This document shows, one piece after another, positions 11,533 through 23,492 of a stretch of 64,000 bases of DNA (position 1 is its first letter; every line of letters begins with the position of its first letter). The position numbers and the translations under genes were made by a program. Location of the stretch: contig CM040118.1 in assembly GCA_022559845.1 (NCBI GenBank), positions 448,196,053 to 448,260,052 on the forward strand. The letters are read 5' to 3'. Under the pieces are notes generated by a model. It saw nothing but the letters and a program-made list of their open reading frames with translations, did not search any database and was not told the DNA's origin. The stretch comes from Amorphophallus konjac. Lineage: Eukaryota; Streptophyta; Magnoliopsida; Alismatales; Araceae.

Positions 11533-11947
11533 GAACTCTCCCTTGAACTTGTGGCCCCGATGACGAGAGGAACCCTAAACCGAGGAAATGTAAGGCACAA
11601 GCAAGAGCCACTATTTATAGGCTCTAGGCGATCCCAAGCCCCGCCGCTGCGACGTTTCGAACTCCGAGAAGGATGACTTCCGAGCCCTAAGGCAGCACAT
11701 CATCATCATCGGGCGTGATCCCCCATGCGATAGGATAGCCGTATCCTCGGCCCCTAAACGCAATCGGCCGATATGCAACCGAGCCCAGAGTGATGCCACC
11801 ACGACTGAGCCCCCATGAACCGGGACAGCCACATAGACGGCCCCTGAGCTTCGAAGGTGGGACAGCTTGCAACGGTCGATCCCCGACTGAGCCACAAATG
11901 CGACCCAAGGATACTCTACTCTCTGAGCCCAATTCTAGGCTCGGGAG
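11533..11947 (-). promoter_or_regulatory. Upstream region of truncated Tat antisense gene
   Basis: On the minus strand GCCTATAAATAGTGG (TATA at 11,611-11,620) lies about 80 bp before the ATG at 11,532. The remaining sequence to 11,947 contains GC-rich repeat-like DNA with no supported ORF, and is bounded by the next LTR. Confidence 0.55.
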
Positions 11948-14377
11948 TGTAGACACGCTAAAATTGATATCATTTTGAACACATCTCATATTACCTTGTA
12001 ATACCCCAATTTAACCCTCAAATCGACCTATTTGAGTGATTTTCCTCATTTTTCTTAAATTTTTAGCTTTTGCAAGCTTTCTCATATTTTCCCCTATTTT
12101 TTCTGATTTTGCTGATTTTTTTCTCTAATTTTTCGGGGCCTTTTTTTAATTGGTGGCTGACCAGGTGGTTACCATTTAATTGGTGGTTGACCGAGTGGTA
12201 GCCATTTATAGAATTGATGGCTGACCGAGTGGTCACCATTTAAAGAATTGGTGACTGATCAGAAGGGCGCCCATCCTGATTTTCATATTTTTTATCTATT
12301 TTTAATCTGATTTTATGAGATTTTAAATTGGTGACACTCTGGAAGGTCGCCAATTCTTTAATTGGTGGCACTCCGGAAGGGCGCCCATTCTTTTTAAATC
12401 TGATTTTATGATATTTTAAATTGGTGACACTATGGAAGGGCGTCAATTATTTAATTGGTGACACTCCAGAAGGGCACCCATTCTTTTTAAAGCTGATTTT
12501 ATGAGATTTTAAATTGGTGACACTATGGAAGGGTGTCAATTTTTTAATTGGTGACTGACCGGAAGGACGCCCATTCTTTTCTTCATATTTTGGCCCGAAT
12601 TCGGATTCTTTTCTAATAAGCGACCGTCTGGAAGGTCGCCAATTCATGAATGAGCGTCCGGCCCCCTGGTCGCCATTTTCTATTTCCATATTTTAAGCTT
12701 TAAACTCTGTCCAAATTTCGTATTAATTCCTAATTAGCGACCGTCACCCTGGGCGCTAATTCTTTTCTAATTTTAGAAATTTCTTACTTTCTATATTAAA
12801 TTTTGGAATGGGCAACTCTTTGATCTGACGTCCATTTAATGGGGGACCACTGCCCCAGTCGCCATTTCTGGCAGAGTTCCGTGTCCGGCAGAACCTCCTT
12901 GTTTCTTCGGTTTGGGCTCCTTATCCACTTGGGAAAGAGTCTTAAAGCTTCCTAAGGCCGAGAGGACACTTGGGCAATGTATATCCTTCTCAAAATCCTA
13001 ACAAAATCAATTTTCCTAATTTCCCTTGAATTAAAACTCTGATTTTTGGCCCTATAAATAGGACCCCTCTCTCCCACATTAAAAAAGAGGCCGGTTCTAT
13101 TAGATCAAGGGGAGGTGCTACCGGATTGGTGGCTCAAAGGAGAGGAGTCTCCCATGCACGTTCAAAGCTTCACCCATTGGAATAAGCGACCATCTGGAAG
13201 GTCGCCAATTCATGAATGAGCGTCCGGCCCCCTGGTCGCCATTTTCTATTTCCATATTTTGAGCTTTAAACTCTGCCCAAAATTCGTATTAATTCCTAAT
13301 TAGCGACCATCACCCTGGGCGCTAATTCTTTTCTAATTTTAGAAATTTCCTACTTTCCATATTAAATTCTGGAATGGGCGACTCTTTGATCTGACGTCCA
13401 TTTGATGGGCGACCACTACCCCAGTCGCCATTTCTGGCAGAGTTCCGTGTCCGGCAGAACTTCCTTGTTTCTTCAGTTTGGGCTCCTTATCCACTTGGGA
13501 AATAGTCCTAAAGCTTCCTAAGGCCGGGAGGACACTTGGGCAATGTATATCCTTCTCCAAATCCTAATAAAATCAGTTTTCCTTATTTCCCTTGAATTAA
13601 AACTCTAATTTTTGGCCGTATAAATTGGACCCCTCTCTCCCACATTAAAAAAAGGGCCGGTTCTATTGATCAAGGGGAGGTGCTGCCGGATTGGTGGCTC
13701 AAAGGAGAGGCGTCTCCCATGCACGTTCAAAGCTTCACCTATTGGAGATCACTTCATCCCTTGGTGCCACGTCGAAGACTTCGAGCCCCTTCTTTGGAGA
13801 AAACCCAATAAGCATATCTCCCCTTAATCTTCTTTTATTGCTTTCACATATTTCATTAGATTTGCATGCATCATATTCTCTGTTGTATTTTCTCTTCATC
13901 TCAACCACGTTGAGAGCTCCCTCAATGCACACTTGCACCCTCCATATCCTATCATCATATTTATCCTCACCCTTTGCATAAGGGTTTAAGGGCCAACACC
14001 CAACAAGGTGTGTTCATCTTCATGATTTCATGTTTATATTACATTAAGAGTTTGATGCTACACATCTTTGGTTCTAATTCCAATCTTTCTTTGTTGGTTG
14101 TTTTCTTTATTTTCTAAGGGTAATCAAGCTAAGAGAGACTCTCATTATCGGCCGGCCGATAGGAAGAGAAGGTGACACTCACAATTCCCCGCTTCTTAAG
14201 GTATCCTTCGTGATCCCTCCTTTGGTTATTTATTGTTATATTCTTTGAGGCCCACGCGTCTCTAGCGATCACACACTCTATTAGCATCCACGCATGCTCC
14301 CCTTCCTCTCTTCCCCATTCTATTTATAACCTTATATTCTTTTTATTTTAATCTAAGTGGATTTATTAGGATCTACA
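11948..14377 (+). mobile_element. 5' LTR of Tat/Ogre-like element (copy 1)
   Basis: Begins TGTAGACACGCTAAAATTG and ends GGATCTACA. The solo LTR at 34,144-36,040 is the same family from end to end (1,897 bp); this copy is 2,430 bp mostly because its promoter core is duplicated. Both contain the palindrome ATCGGCCGGCCGAT (14,147-14,160) followed by AGGAAGAGAAGGTGA. U3 carries repeated GGTGAC...GGGCGCCCATT-type motifs (12,150-12,860). Confidence 0.85.
12615..13745 (+). repeat. Tandem duplication of LTR promoter core (2 x ~566 bp)
   Basis: Unit 1 spans 12,615-13,180 and unit 2 13,181-13,745. Both start AATAAGCGACC and end at TTCACC(C/T)ATTGG. Each carries its own TATA box (TATAAATA at 13,053-13,060 and a weaker TATAAATT at 13,619-13,626). 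Units differ at scattered sites, so the duplication is not brand-new. Confidence 0.92.
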
Positions 14378-15574
14378 AATTGACGATCACGGTGAGACCA
14401 CCATTGTCTTTTATTTTGATTACCCTTTTCCCTTTGGCACCCATGTGTGCCATCTCCTTTTGCACCCACAGTGCACCTCCTTTTGTGCTCCACGTAGCAC
14501 TCTTTTTATTTATTTTCATCCCTTGTGCACCGCGTGCACACCCCCCCCCCTCCCTTACGTGATTGTTAACTTGTTAGATTTTGGAAATTCCTCTTTTTCA
14601 TCTATCCATCTCTGGAAAAAAAAATTGGATGTCATACTTCATGTTCTATTGATTGCCGGGAGTTATATTGATATGTTGTGAGTGTTATTCATCGCTTTCT
14701 CCATTGGTTGTCTTCATTTTTAAAGCTTTCTGGCCGTTGGTATAGTTTCTGGAACAAGAAGAATTAGCGCCCAGGGCAGTGGGCGCCCATTCCAGAATTG
14801 GTGTCCACTTTGCAGGGTGCCAATTCTCTGTTTCCTAGAAGAAGAAGAAGAAGAAGAAGAAGAAGAAGAAGAATTAGCGCCCAGGGCAGTGGGCGCCCAT
14901 TCCAGAATTGGTGCCCCTTGTCCCAAGCGCCAATTCCCTATTTTCAAAAAAAAAAGTATTATTATCGCCTAGGTAAGAGGGCGCCCATTCAAGAATTGAT
15001 GCCCCCTATCCGAGGTGCCAATTCCCTGTGTTTTTCACAGACCCCCTATTTCTGTGACTTGTTTGGGCATGATTCTTGCACACCTTGATTCATATATGCA
15101 TTTTTTCTTCATGTTGCATTAGTTCTTGCATTTAGGACATCTTGGCTTGGGAGACCTCCTCTCTCCACACTCTTAGGATCCCATACTCCCTCTTGGTTAA
15201 GGAAGGACCCTTCATTGAGCACTCTGTCTTTTTAGACTGAAATATCCTAAACCAAGGCCTCCATAAGTCCCCGCACCCGTGGATTCTCTCATAGAAGTCG
15301 GGCATGTTGTACCTTTGAAGTTTCCCAGGTTAGTTGGCCTATACGTGGTGAGAGAGTGTACCTAGTTGGCACCGAAGTTGACCCCACATTGAAACTATGT
15401 TCCTACCTTGTGTGAATTACATCAAACTTTGTCAAAAGCTCATCTAATTCACCAAGGTTCAAATAAACAAAAAAAATCAAGCGTAAGCATCCCAACTTGT
15501 TTGCTACCTTTGCAAATTGTTTTGATTGAACATTGCTCGTTTGCATAACGTTTCGCTTGAACACTCAAATCAAC
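14378..15574 (+). other. Leader of Tat/Ogre-like element
   Basis: Starts with a primer-site-like AATTGACGATCACGGTGAGA directly after the LTR end; it resembles the TGGCGA-type tRNA sites of Tat elements with C-to-T changes. It then holds three copies of an AATTAGCGCCC...GGGCGCCCATTCC unit (14,764, 14,873 and a diverged one near 14,965) and no convincing ORF. Confidence 0.55.
14837..14873 (+). repeat. (GAA)n microsatellite
   Basis: About 12 uninterrupted AGA/GAA triplets between two copies of the GCGCCC repeat unit. Confidence 0.95.
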
Positions 15575-16435
15575 ATGTCTAATTCAACTTACATTCATGA
15601 GGATGAACAACCAAGCACATCCTATAATCCTCAATTTCATAACTCTCACTATAGTTTTCCTAAGGGACCGCGTCCTCACTCTCATGGTCTTGCCCGGCCT
15701 ATGGGTAATGTCCAATCTCATGGTCCCGCACATCCATCGCGAGCCACTATTCCCCCGAAACCATATCCTCCCCACGATGAGAAGGTTTCCCAAGTCCTCC
15801 GTGCGTTAGATCATCTCACCCCTCAACAAATCCAAGCCCTTAAGGCTATTGTTGAGGGTGCATCTTCTTCATCTCATCCTCCTTCCACTCCCGCATGGGT
15901 GGCCCATCACCCACCTTTCTCACCTCATCCAAGGGTGGCCTATCACCAGCCTTCTTCATCTCCCACACGGGTGGCTCACTAGCCGCCTTCTTCTATACAT
16001 ACTCCTCTTCCGGTGATTCATCACCCGCCTCCTTCTATTCCTCCTCCTCTACGGCCCCAAGGCCTTTATGTCTCTTGCAACCCGGTCTATCCAGGTCCTT
16101 CTATGGGCTGGCCCATTCACCCTCCTCCACGGCCTTCATGCCAAGCCGCTCCTCAAAGACCGCCATGCCGACCCTCTGTTATTCATGTCACACCCCTCCA
16201 ACAAGCTCTTCTTGATAAAGTCACTTCAATGGAGGAACAACTAAAGAGGGTCATGAGCCCGCGGCCCGCTCCTCCTCCTCCTCCTCCTCCAGTCAATCAT
16301 CTTCACGCTTTCATGAACAACATCACTAAGATAGAAAAAGATTGGAAGGAGAGGAGAGATGACAATGGCATCGACAGTGTATGTGAGCAAGAAGATCTTC
16401 TAAAACGTGAAACCCTAATCTTTAAAATCTCTTAA
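15575..16435 (+). pseudogene. Proline-rich gag-region ORF of Tat/Ogre-like element
   Basis: From ATG at 15,575 the frame runs to TAG at 15,980-15,982 and continues in the same frame from 16,013 to TAA at 16,433-16,435. The product is Ser/Pro/His-rich with repeated (R/W)-V-A-(H/Y)-(H/Q) segments (about residues 110-140), a polyproline run near 16,265-16,292, and a short possible coiled coil around M-E-E-Q-L-K-R-V. No zinc knuckle or protease follows because sequence changes to a Tekay LTR at about 16,436. Placement between a Tat LTR and a lost pol suggests an ORF1/gag product; this is inference. Confidence 0.5.
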
Positions 16436-17356
16436 AGAGCAGAAGAGACTGTCGACGGCTGCGGTTTGGGTAAGTAAGATTTATCACCTAATAGTATTTA
16501 TCACATAAGGTAATATAAGTTTAAGTAGGACTCTTAGTCCTTAAGTCTATAAATAATGGCCTCGAGCCCAGCAAAACCCTATTGCTGCGGACTCAAAGGC
16601 GTGCTCATGTTCGTACGTGGTCGTGGTCGTGCTGTGCGACCGTGCGTCATCTTCTTCATTCGTCTTCCTCTGTTCATCATCTCTATTCTTCTTCCTTTCG
16701 TCCATCTTCTTCACTTCAAAGGTAGGTTATCTCTAATCTCTCAAGCAAAACACGTTAATCTCTCCTATATGACAGAAGCATGCATGTAGTCATTGTTTTA
16801 GTGCCCTACGATCCATGCAATCCATGAAAGATCATGTCTAGTCTCAAGTTTTATGTGTTTTGATCGTATCTATTTCAGAAAGAATTTGTGACCAGAGCAG
16901 TTGACGCTAATTAATCTGCATCTGTGAAGTAGACACTAACTCTTGAAGTTGCATCAAGTTAATAGACGTACATTAATTTACGTCCACTACACTGACGTAA
17001 ATTCCTTAACCTATTTAAGATAATCAGCAATGTTTAAAATTCATTATTTATTAAACCATGTTCTATAAAATTGATATGTGCATGTTTTTGAAATCCTTGT
17101 ATTTTTCTCTTAATTATCATATTTTTAGTTTCCTGAAAAGCCTTCTAGTTTGAAAGTAGCACTATTCATCCCTTGTTAAAGAAATGAACAGTGATCGCAT
17201 TAAATGTTAGAATTTGCGTCAGCTTTCTTGACGTTAATTCTTTGATTTTGTTAAAATATGGAAATTAATTAAAATCGGCATCTGAAGGACAGTCGCATAT
17301 TCAAGATTCTGCGCCTCTTTACAGAGACGTAAATTCTTAATGCATAACTGTCTCCT
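16436..17356 (+). mobile_element. Tekay LTR, left part (split by Harbinger)
   Basis: Contains a TATA box (TATAAATA, 16,548-16,555) followed by an ...AGCAAAACCCTATTGCT-type leader like that at 31,885, and GACGTTAATTC motifs. The LTR 5' end is missing: about 400 bp are replaced by the preceding element. It continues after the transposon at 27,952. Confidence 0.75.
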
Positions 17357-17378
17357 GGGCCTCTTTGATAGCAGAATA
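17357..17378 (+). repeat. Left TIR of Harbinger element
   Basis: GGGCCTCTTTGATAGCAG...; inverse of 27,930-27,951 with a single C/G difference at position 16. Confidence 0.85.
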
Positions 17379-18089
17379 GATTAAGGAGAATACCTTAACC
17401 GGACTTTACTTATTCCAAAGAATGTCTACTTTTGCTTTGACAAGAATGTACCATAACCCAGGTTAGCCAGAGAATAAGGAGGCTTGTTCCATCTACTTTG
17501 ACAAGAATTCCTAAAAATTGGAGATGGGTTAAGAGGGAAGTAATTACAAGGACTACCCATATTTGCTACTTCTATGGCTACAAAGGAAATGAACTCCAAC
17601 TCACGTGCGATTTAGCGTAACCCAGCGACACCATATATAACTTTTTTTCTCGTTTGACGCAAAATACCGTGATGCTTGGGTCTCTTTTTTCACCGATTAA
17701 CGATCAAAATGCTGAAATCTCTACACAACGATCCACTTTTGCACAAATGGGAAAAAAAATTTGCCATATTATAATCAAAAACAAACATGAAATCAAGGTC
17801 TTATGTTTGTTCTCCACCAGTCGTGACACTACAACCCACAAATTGATTAACATTCACCACTACGGTTTCTGAAATCCCATATTCGGCCCATTGTGTATTC
17901 AGACATTCACATATCACAATTTGCACACATGAAGTCATCGCATTTAAATTGGGATTAAATTTTACACATCTAAATTATCCACCAACTGTCACAATTGAAA
18001 TTACAAATTAAAAAATGTCGGGCAATTTCATTGTATACCATATTTTACAGACCATACATCGCACTACTTAAATACAAAAGATTGTATCA
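17379..18089. other. Harbinger left subterminal region
   Basis: AT-rich, no credible ORF, no recognised element. Confidence 0.5.
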
Positions 18090-18300
18090 TCCCATTGTCG
18101 CATCCCATGTCGAGGCGGCCGCATTTGGAGTAGAACCCGATGGGCTTGGAGCCGGGGAAGTTGTCGCGAACGGAGGAGAAGAGGATGACGCAGGCGTGAA
18201 GGAGCCGGCCCTGGGAGAGGAGGCGACTGCGGCGCAGTGCTGGGTGAGGTCGCCGTAGTCATGGGAGCCGTTCCTGATGATGAGGATTATGCGCGGCAAC
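18090..18300 (-). pseudogene. GC-rich fragment with PPR-like translation
   Basis: A GC-rich island in AT-rich surroundings. One minus-strand frame (about 18,230 to 18,095) reads L-L-H-A-C-V-I, then F-Y-S-K-C-G-R-L-D-M-G-C-D, which resembles the second half of a plant pentatricopeptide repeat. Only about 45 codons fit and other frames are open too. If real, it is a captured gene scrap inside the transposon. Confidence 0.3.
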
Positions 18301-20668
18301 GGGAAGGCGACCGGGGATGGTTCCGAGTTCTTGGACGAGCGGGATGGCCGCTTTCCTACTCTGACATCTAATCTGTTAACTATACCATGTATGATATCAA
18401 AGACAAATTATATACCAATAAGAATCAAAGAAAGGAGACAAAGTTCAATTGCTTCTTTCATCATAGTGACTTCCTTGTGATGTTCTTGTTGCTGCCAGTT
18501 CCATCTGTAGGCTAGAGATTGTTTTATGGAATGTTCTGGGAATCCAACCATGTACAGAAGATCAAAGCATGTGAAAAGGATTGAGTCATTGTGTTCACTA
18601 AAAACAAGTAAATTGAGACTGAATGAAAGAGTAAACATGGAATAACCTTATCTCCAATAGCAAGGCCTGCAATCCTCTCCTAACAGTGAAGTTGTTATCT
18701 TACTTCACAATAGATTAAGATGAACTTAGGAATGCTCCTCGTTGAATAGATGCTGGAGAAAATTGGAGCTCACATCATCATCTTCAGCAAGTCTCCTATC
18801 AAAACTCCTAAGTATAAACTAAAAAGCTCACAGATCATGGGAAAATAGTTTGGCAAACCATATCAATCGAGGTACATTTTGGAGATTGCAGACCTGGTTA
18901 AGAGAGAAATGGTAAAAGGAAAGAAACGGTCCATAAAGATCATATTGATAGTTGATTTGGTTGTTGTACCTCTGATGTGCAGGATTAGAAAAGTGACTTA
19001 CATTTCAATGAACATGAAGATACTCCGGCAACTTCCTTTCATGGTTTCTCACTCTTCCATATGTGTTCCTATAATACATGCTGGACTCAATTTTTAAGAA
19101 TATTTCGAATTGTGGCTTTGGGGCCGCAAATGGGAGAAGTGGTGAAAAAGACATTTGATGAACTCTTTAGAGGGCAATTTTACAAGTCATTATGAATTCA
19201 AGTACACTTGAAAGATATCAACCTGCAGTCCAAGTCCTTTACACTTCACTGGTAAACTAGATATCCAAAAGGCTGTGTTGATCAATTAGCACCAACCACC
19301 TTGATTGGGGGTAGGGGGTTGGCAACTAAGCTAAGCGAAGGAAAGAAATTAAGCTCTCGAGAAACTTACTTGTCCGCAGCTGGTAAATAATGCAACAAGC
19401 TTGTTTGCAGTTGGTAAATATTGAAGCAAGATTACATCAGCTCTGCTGCATGAACAGCTATGTATGTTCAGATAAAGATACATTGTACAATGAACGAGCC
19501 ACTTGCTTACTGATACATGAGGCATGTTGTTCAAAGAAGCATGCTACGGAACCTATAATAAGTAATAACTAACCTTGTCTTCACAATTAACTTAGTGTTG
19601 AAGATCTTTTAATATGTTTTGTGCATGCAAGGCTTCATTTACTTCAACTATCTCTGAATGAAGGAACCCATATCCTACAACATGAGCAGACCAACAAGGA
19701 GTTTAAAAGGTAGTACAAATGCAATGACATATAGTGGAAAGAAAACACAAAAGTAATTACATCCCTTGGGGGATCAAATAAGTATCCATGCACGATTGAT
19801 GTACTGACTATAGTAATGACTTCTGTGGTTTTATTAATCTTATCGATAAACAAAATAAATGGTTTAATAGAGAAATAAAGAAACCAAAAACTCTATTTGC
19901 ACGAACCTAGCTACCACTGAGATTCATTTTCCGGAAGTGGATATATATATAGCAAGACAAGTTTCTTAAATAATAAAAAGAAGGGCTGCCACTGAGATTC
20001 AGACCCAAAGAAAGGCACATAAAAAATAAACTAAAATAATGCATAAGTCTGTCAAACACTAATTCGCTTCCTCCTAATTGACTTCTGTGATAAAAATTGA
20101 ACCAAAAACAAGAATCCAAAGAATAATAAAACAGTATGACAAACATGTCACATACCTGCTCACATACCTGTTCACATTGCCCAAAGATGGCTCAGCTGTG
20201 TTCTTATGTCACATACCTGCTCACATGCTATGGGGAGACATAACATTTAAACAACAATGCTGTGAAACTTATCAGGCACAGGATCCAAGATTATGACATC
20301 AACAACATTAAAATAGATCTGCACAACCTGTCGAAAGAAGTCCAGCAACATGAGAATATGAATAAAAACCCAGTCAGATTAACCTAAAACCCAAGTTGTT
20401 CTGCACGTCTCACAATAACTGTAACTGGCCATTGCAGATATGAGGGAATGTCAAGAACATAAAACATGCTTTTTAAATGGCATTTCAGTAACATTACTCT
20501 GACAGAAATTAGGAGTGCTTCATTATAAGCCTGTCAACCGATCACAGTGTATGATGTAGAGGGCTCAGTAAAGGATGTATTGTAAGGGTTTGAGAGACAA
20601 GCAGGCTCAGACTTATATGAACAGACAAAGCATTGCAGGGGGTTGAGAGACATGAAGAAGGCTCAGAC
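18301..20668. other. Harbinger internal non-coding DNA
   Basis: AT-rich, with no ORF above chance and no domain recognised on either strand. Confidence 0.5.
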
Positions 20669-21280
20669 TAATATGAACAGTCATATCATTGCAACGGGTT
20701 GAGAGACAAGTCAGCCCTCACAATTCAAACCCATCACAGCATATGTGCTCCGAGGAACCTCCACAACTGTGTAAAGTTATTCACTGTGTTGCCGACATCA
20801 TCAATCACCCAACTAGACAATGCCATTATCATCATTGCCCTTCAAGCCCTAATATGAACAGTCATATTAGGGCTTGATTAATATGAACAGTCATATCATT
20901 GCAACGGGTTGAGAGACAAGTCAGCCCTCACAATTCAAACCCATCACAGCATATGTGCTCCGAGGAACCTCCACAACTGTGTAAAGTTATTCACTGTGTT
21001 GCCGACATCATCAATCACCCAACTAGACAATGCCATTATCATCATTGCCCTTCAAGCCCTCTAACCGCTCCTGCTACCATGAACTGTCATGGCATTGCAA
21101 GGGGTTATTTGACAAGTCAGCCCTCTCAGTTCAAACCCATCACAGCATATATGCTCCAAGGAACCTCTACAGCTGTGTAAAGTTATTCACTGTGTTGCTG
21201 ACATAATCAATCACCCACCTAGACAATGCCATTTTCATCATATTTTTTACTCATCATTGCCCTTTAAGGCCTCTTCCCAT
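20669..21280 (+). repeat. 210-bp tandem repeats inside Harbinger
   Basis: A 182-bp block at 20,669-20,850 recurs without visible difference at 20,879-21,060 (period 210). A third, diverged copy occupies about 21,078-21,280 (GGTT..TGACAAGTCAGCCCTC onward). A diverged start of the unit is also visible at 20,575-20,660. Confidence 0.92.
20842..20877. repeat. Perfect 16-bp-arm hairpin at repeat junction
   Basis: TCAAGCCCTAATATGA, a 4-nt ACAG loop, then its exact inverse complement TCATATTAGGGCTTGA, spanning the junction of the two identical 182-bp blocks. Confidence 0.92.
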
Positions 21281-21594
21281 CCAACTATCTAACTGCATGA
21301 GAAGCTAGGGTTGGGAGGGTGTGGCCTACAAAAAAAGGTTACGCATATGAAACTATTATAAAAGGTAAATGAAACCCATGTACTAATTAAACATCCTCCA
21401 CTACAATGCACCATATTAAACCTACTAGATGAACGAACTACGATTTATATAGAAATTGTCCAAGTACAAAGCAATAAATAAAAGAACTAAAGTAAATGTT
21501 CCCACGTCTACAGGTTGGCGGAAAGTAATGTCATCCTACATAACACACATAATTTAATAGCAACCGAAGGAATAGCCTAGTAGAATTCAAAATC

Positions 21595-22275
21595 TCATGC
21601 CGACCCCCAAATACTATTGGCAATGTCATTCCTAAGGCGCTCTCCTACAGCAACTTGTTGCTGGCCAATGGATGATACAGTGGGAACTTCCTGATCATCA
21701 ATATCATCCCCTTGCACATCTTCGTCACCAACCCGATTGAAGTACCAATCATACCTTTGTTCACGACGTATGAAGTTCTGCACCACACAACATGCAAGGA
21801 CCATCTTGTGCTGTGTCGGCCAAGGGTACATGTTGCCCTCACGCAAAGTATGAAATCGCATCTTCAAGACCCCAAATGTGCGCTCCACCACGTTTCTCAA
21901 TTGGGCATGACAATGATTGAATTTTTTCTTTTTATTTTTGTAAGGCACATTCACACGACCACGGAACTGAGCAAGATGATACTTCACCCCCCTATACGGT
22001 GCCAAGAAAGATGAAGAATTTCCATATCCAGAATCAACCAAATAATACTTCCTTGGCGGTACAGAGAAACCTCCTTCATCTAAAGCCCACTTTAGCACCC
22101 GCATATCAGCAGCCGATCCTTCCCATCCAACACACACATACTGGAAAAGCATATCAAATGATACAACCGCCATTACATTTTGTGTAATGCATTGCTTACG
22201 GTTGCGGAACCAGTCATGCTCTGAAATTGGTACGTTTGCAGGAATGTGTGTGCCGTCTATGGCACCAACGGCGTC
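21595..22275 (-). pseudogene. PIF/Harbinger transposase, exon 2 (catalytic core)
   Basis: DDE_4-type nuclease domain. All three catalytic positions are visible: D in G-A-I-D-G-T-H (about 22,255), D in Y-L-V-D-S-G-Y (about 22,045), and E in V-V-E-R-T-F-G-V-L-K (about 21,880). The exon starts at 22,275 after a consensus AG acceptor and ends in a stop at 21,595; it encodes 226 residues and is itself open. Spliced to exon 1 in phase 0 through a 75-bp intron (22,276-22,350). Role: excision and insertion of the element, in partnership with the Myb-like protein encoded upstream. The gene as a whole carries a nonsense codon in exon 1, so this copy is probably inactive. Confidence 0.88.
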
Positions 22276-22350
22276 CTAGACAAAAAATTACGTTGGTAAG
22301 TTTAAGGTATCAATGTACTGGGGAGGAATGACTAAGTAAAAAGATCTCAC

Positions 22351-22845
22351 CTTAAAATACGGGTAGAAGCGTTCTTTGCCACGAATGTAGGGATGACACT
22401 CGTGAGCTTGTGTAGGTGTGGGTAGTTGAATATATTCTTCCTTCAAATGGTTGATGGCAACGATGACTTCATTTACATACTTACTGATTATTTGAGAAGA
22501 ATGTTGAAAGTGCTCACATAATGCACCACTAGACACCCCATGACCGGTGGCATATAGGAACATAGCCAACTGTTCAGCAGCAGATACATATCTTGAATCC
22601 TTTCACAAACCACGGCCTACCAAGATGTCGGTCAATCTTGTAAACATAGTTGGGTGCATCCTGAACATCCTGTAACACCTCTGCTCATGTCCATTGATAA
22701 TATTTGTCACCCACATTTGACCTGCGTGGACTGATGAACGCATGCGTCGATGAATAGGTGGCGACATTTCCTCAGCTTCCACTCTTTCAAGAATGCCCTC
22801 CTCAACACTGTTGATCATGTCATCATCCTCCAAGAGAAACTCCAA
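22351..22845 (-). pseudogene. PIF/Harbinger transposase, exon 1 (N-terminal region)
   Basis: Starts at ATG 22,843-22,845 with an acidic N-terminus, then a helix-rich segment and the S-A-A-E-Q-L-A-M-F-L-Y motif followed by a likely helix-turn-helix (F-Q-H-S-S-Q-I-I-S-K-Y). An in-frame TGA at 22,603-22,605 breaks it after residue 80. The exon ends ...Y-F-K at 22,351 with a GTGAGA donor. The total, ignoring the stop, is 391 residues, normal for the family. Nothing else in the exon looks damaged. Confidence 0.82.
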
Positions 22846-23141
22846 TAGAATGCGATCAAGATCTACACATCACACCAAACATTTCCATCACCATTGCAAC
22901 ATGATTTGTTGATGAAGTCATTATCCATTAATAAAATGACTGGTACATGGTTTAATAACAACAGATACATATAACCCTAGTACATAACAGAGAAAAAGTA
23001 CTTGTGAACAAGCATAGTCTATGAAGTCCCCACCTTAAACAACACAACTAGGAGAGTAAGTAATATAAACAAGAGCAACACTACTAGAATTATCAACAGG
23101 ACAACAACAGTACAAGACACATTGGACATTTGTGTCCTCTG

Positions 23142-23414
23142 CTATAGCAGTGATTGGTTCATTGCATGATAGGGTGACATAGGATTTGCAGGAGACACAT
23201 GCATGTGCCTTATAATTACTTGGGACCGATCAGCAATATGTGTATGCCCGCTGTTGTCACACCCATTTATAGCCTTATGTGCATCCTCTAGCGAGTGAAA
23301 ACCCTTGTAACGAGTCCCAAGATATCCATTGACCTGGACAAAACATTCAGGCCAGCTGTAATAAATACCGGGTTCTCGTCCAACCCACACTACATAGCAT
23401 TGGTATCTTCCCAT
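23142..23414 (-). CDS. RNase H1 N-terminal (hybrid-binding) domain protein
   Basis: A 90-residue product from ATG 23,412-23,414. It contains the conserved pattern of the RNase H1 N-terminal/viroplasmin domain: Y-x-V-W-V-G-R-x-P-G-I-Y-x-S-W, x-E-C-x-x-Q-V-x-G, Y-K-G-F-x-S-L-E-D-A. In RNase H1 this small domain binds RNA:DNA hybrids; no RNase H catalytic domain follows here. An AG acceptor just upstream (about 23,430) suggests a further 5' exon. It lies between the transposase and Myb-like genes on the same strand and is open, whereas both neighbours carry stops. It could be a third Harbinger gene or a captured gene; its function in the element is unknown. Confidence 0.75.
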   Translation of the reverse strand: MGRYQCYVVWVGREPGIYYSWPECFVQVNGYLGTRYKGFHSLEDAHKAINGCDNSGHTHIADRSQVIIRHMHVSPANPMSPYHAMNQSLL

Positions 23415-23492
23415 TTTTCGACCTTCAATTACCTGCACGTAAGAGTTTATGAAACACAATAGGTGCGACTACGATATCATATGCGAAATTTG

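Noticed and set aside
20689..21180. Two similar plus-strand ORFs of 62 and 93 codons
   Set aside because: Created by the 210-bp tandem repeat; not protein-like.
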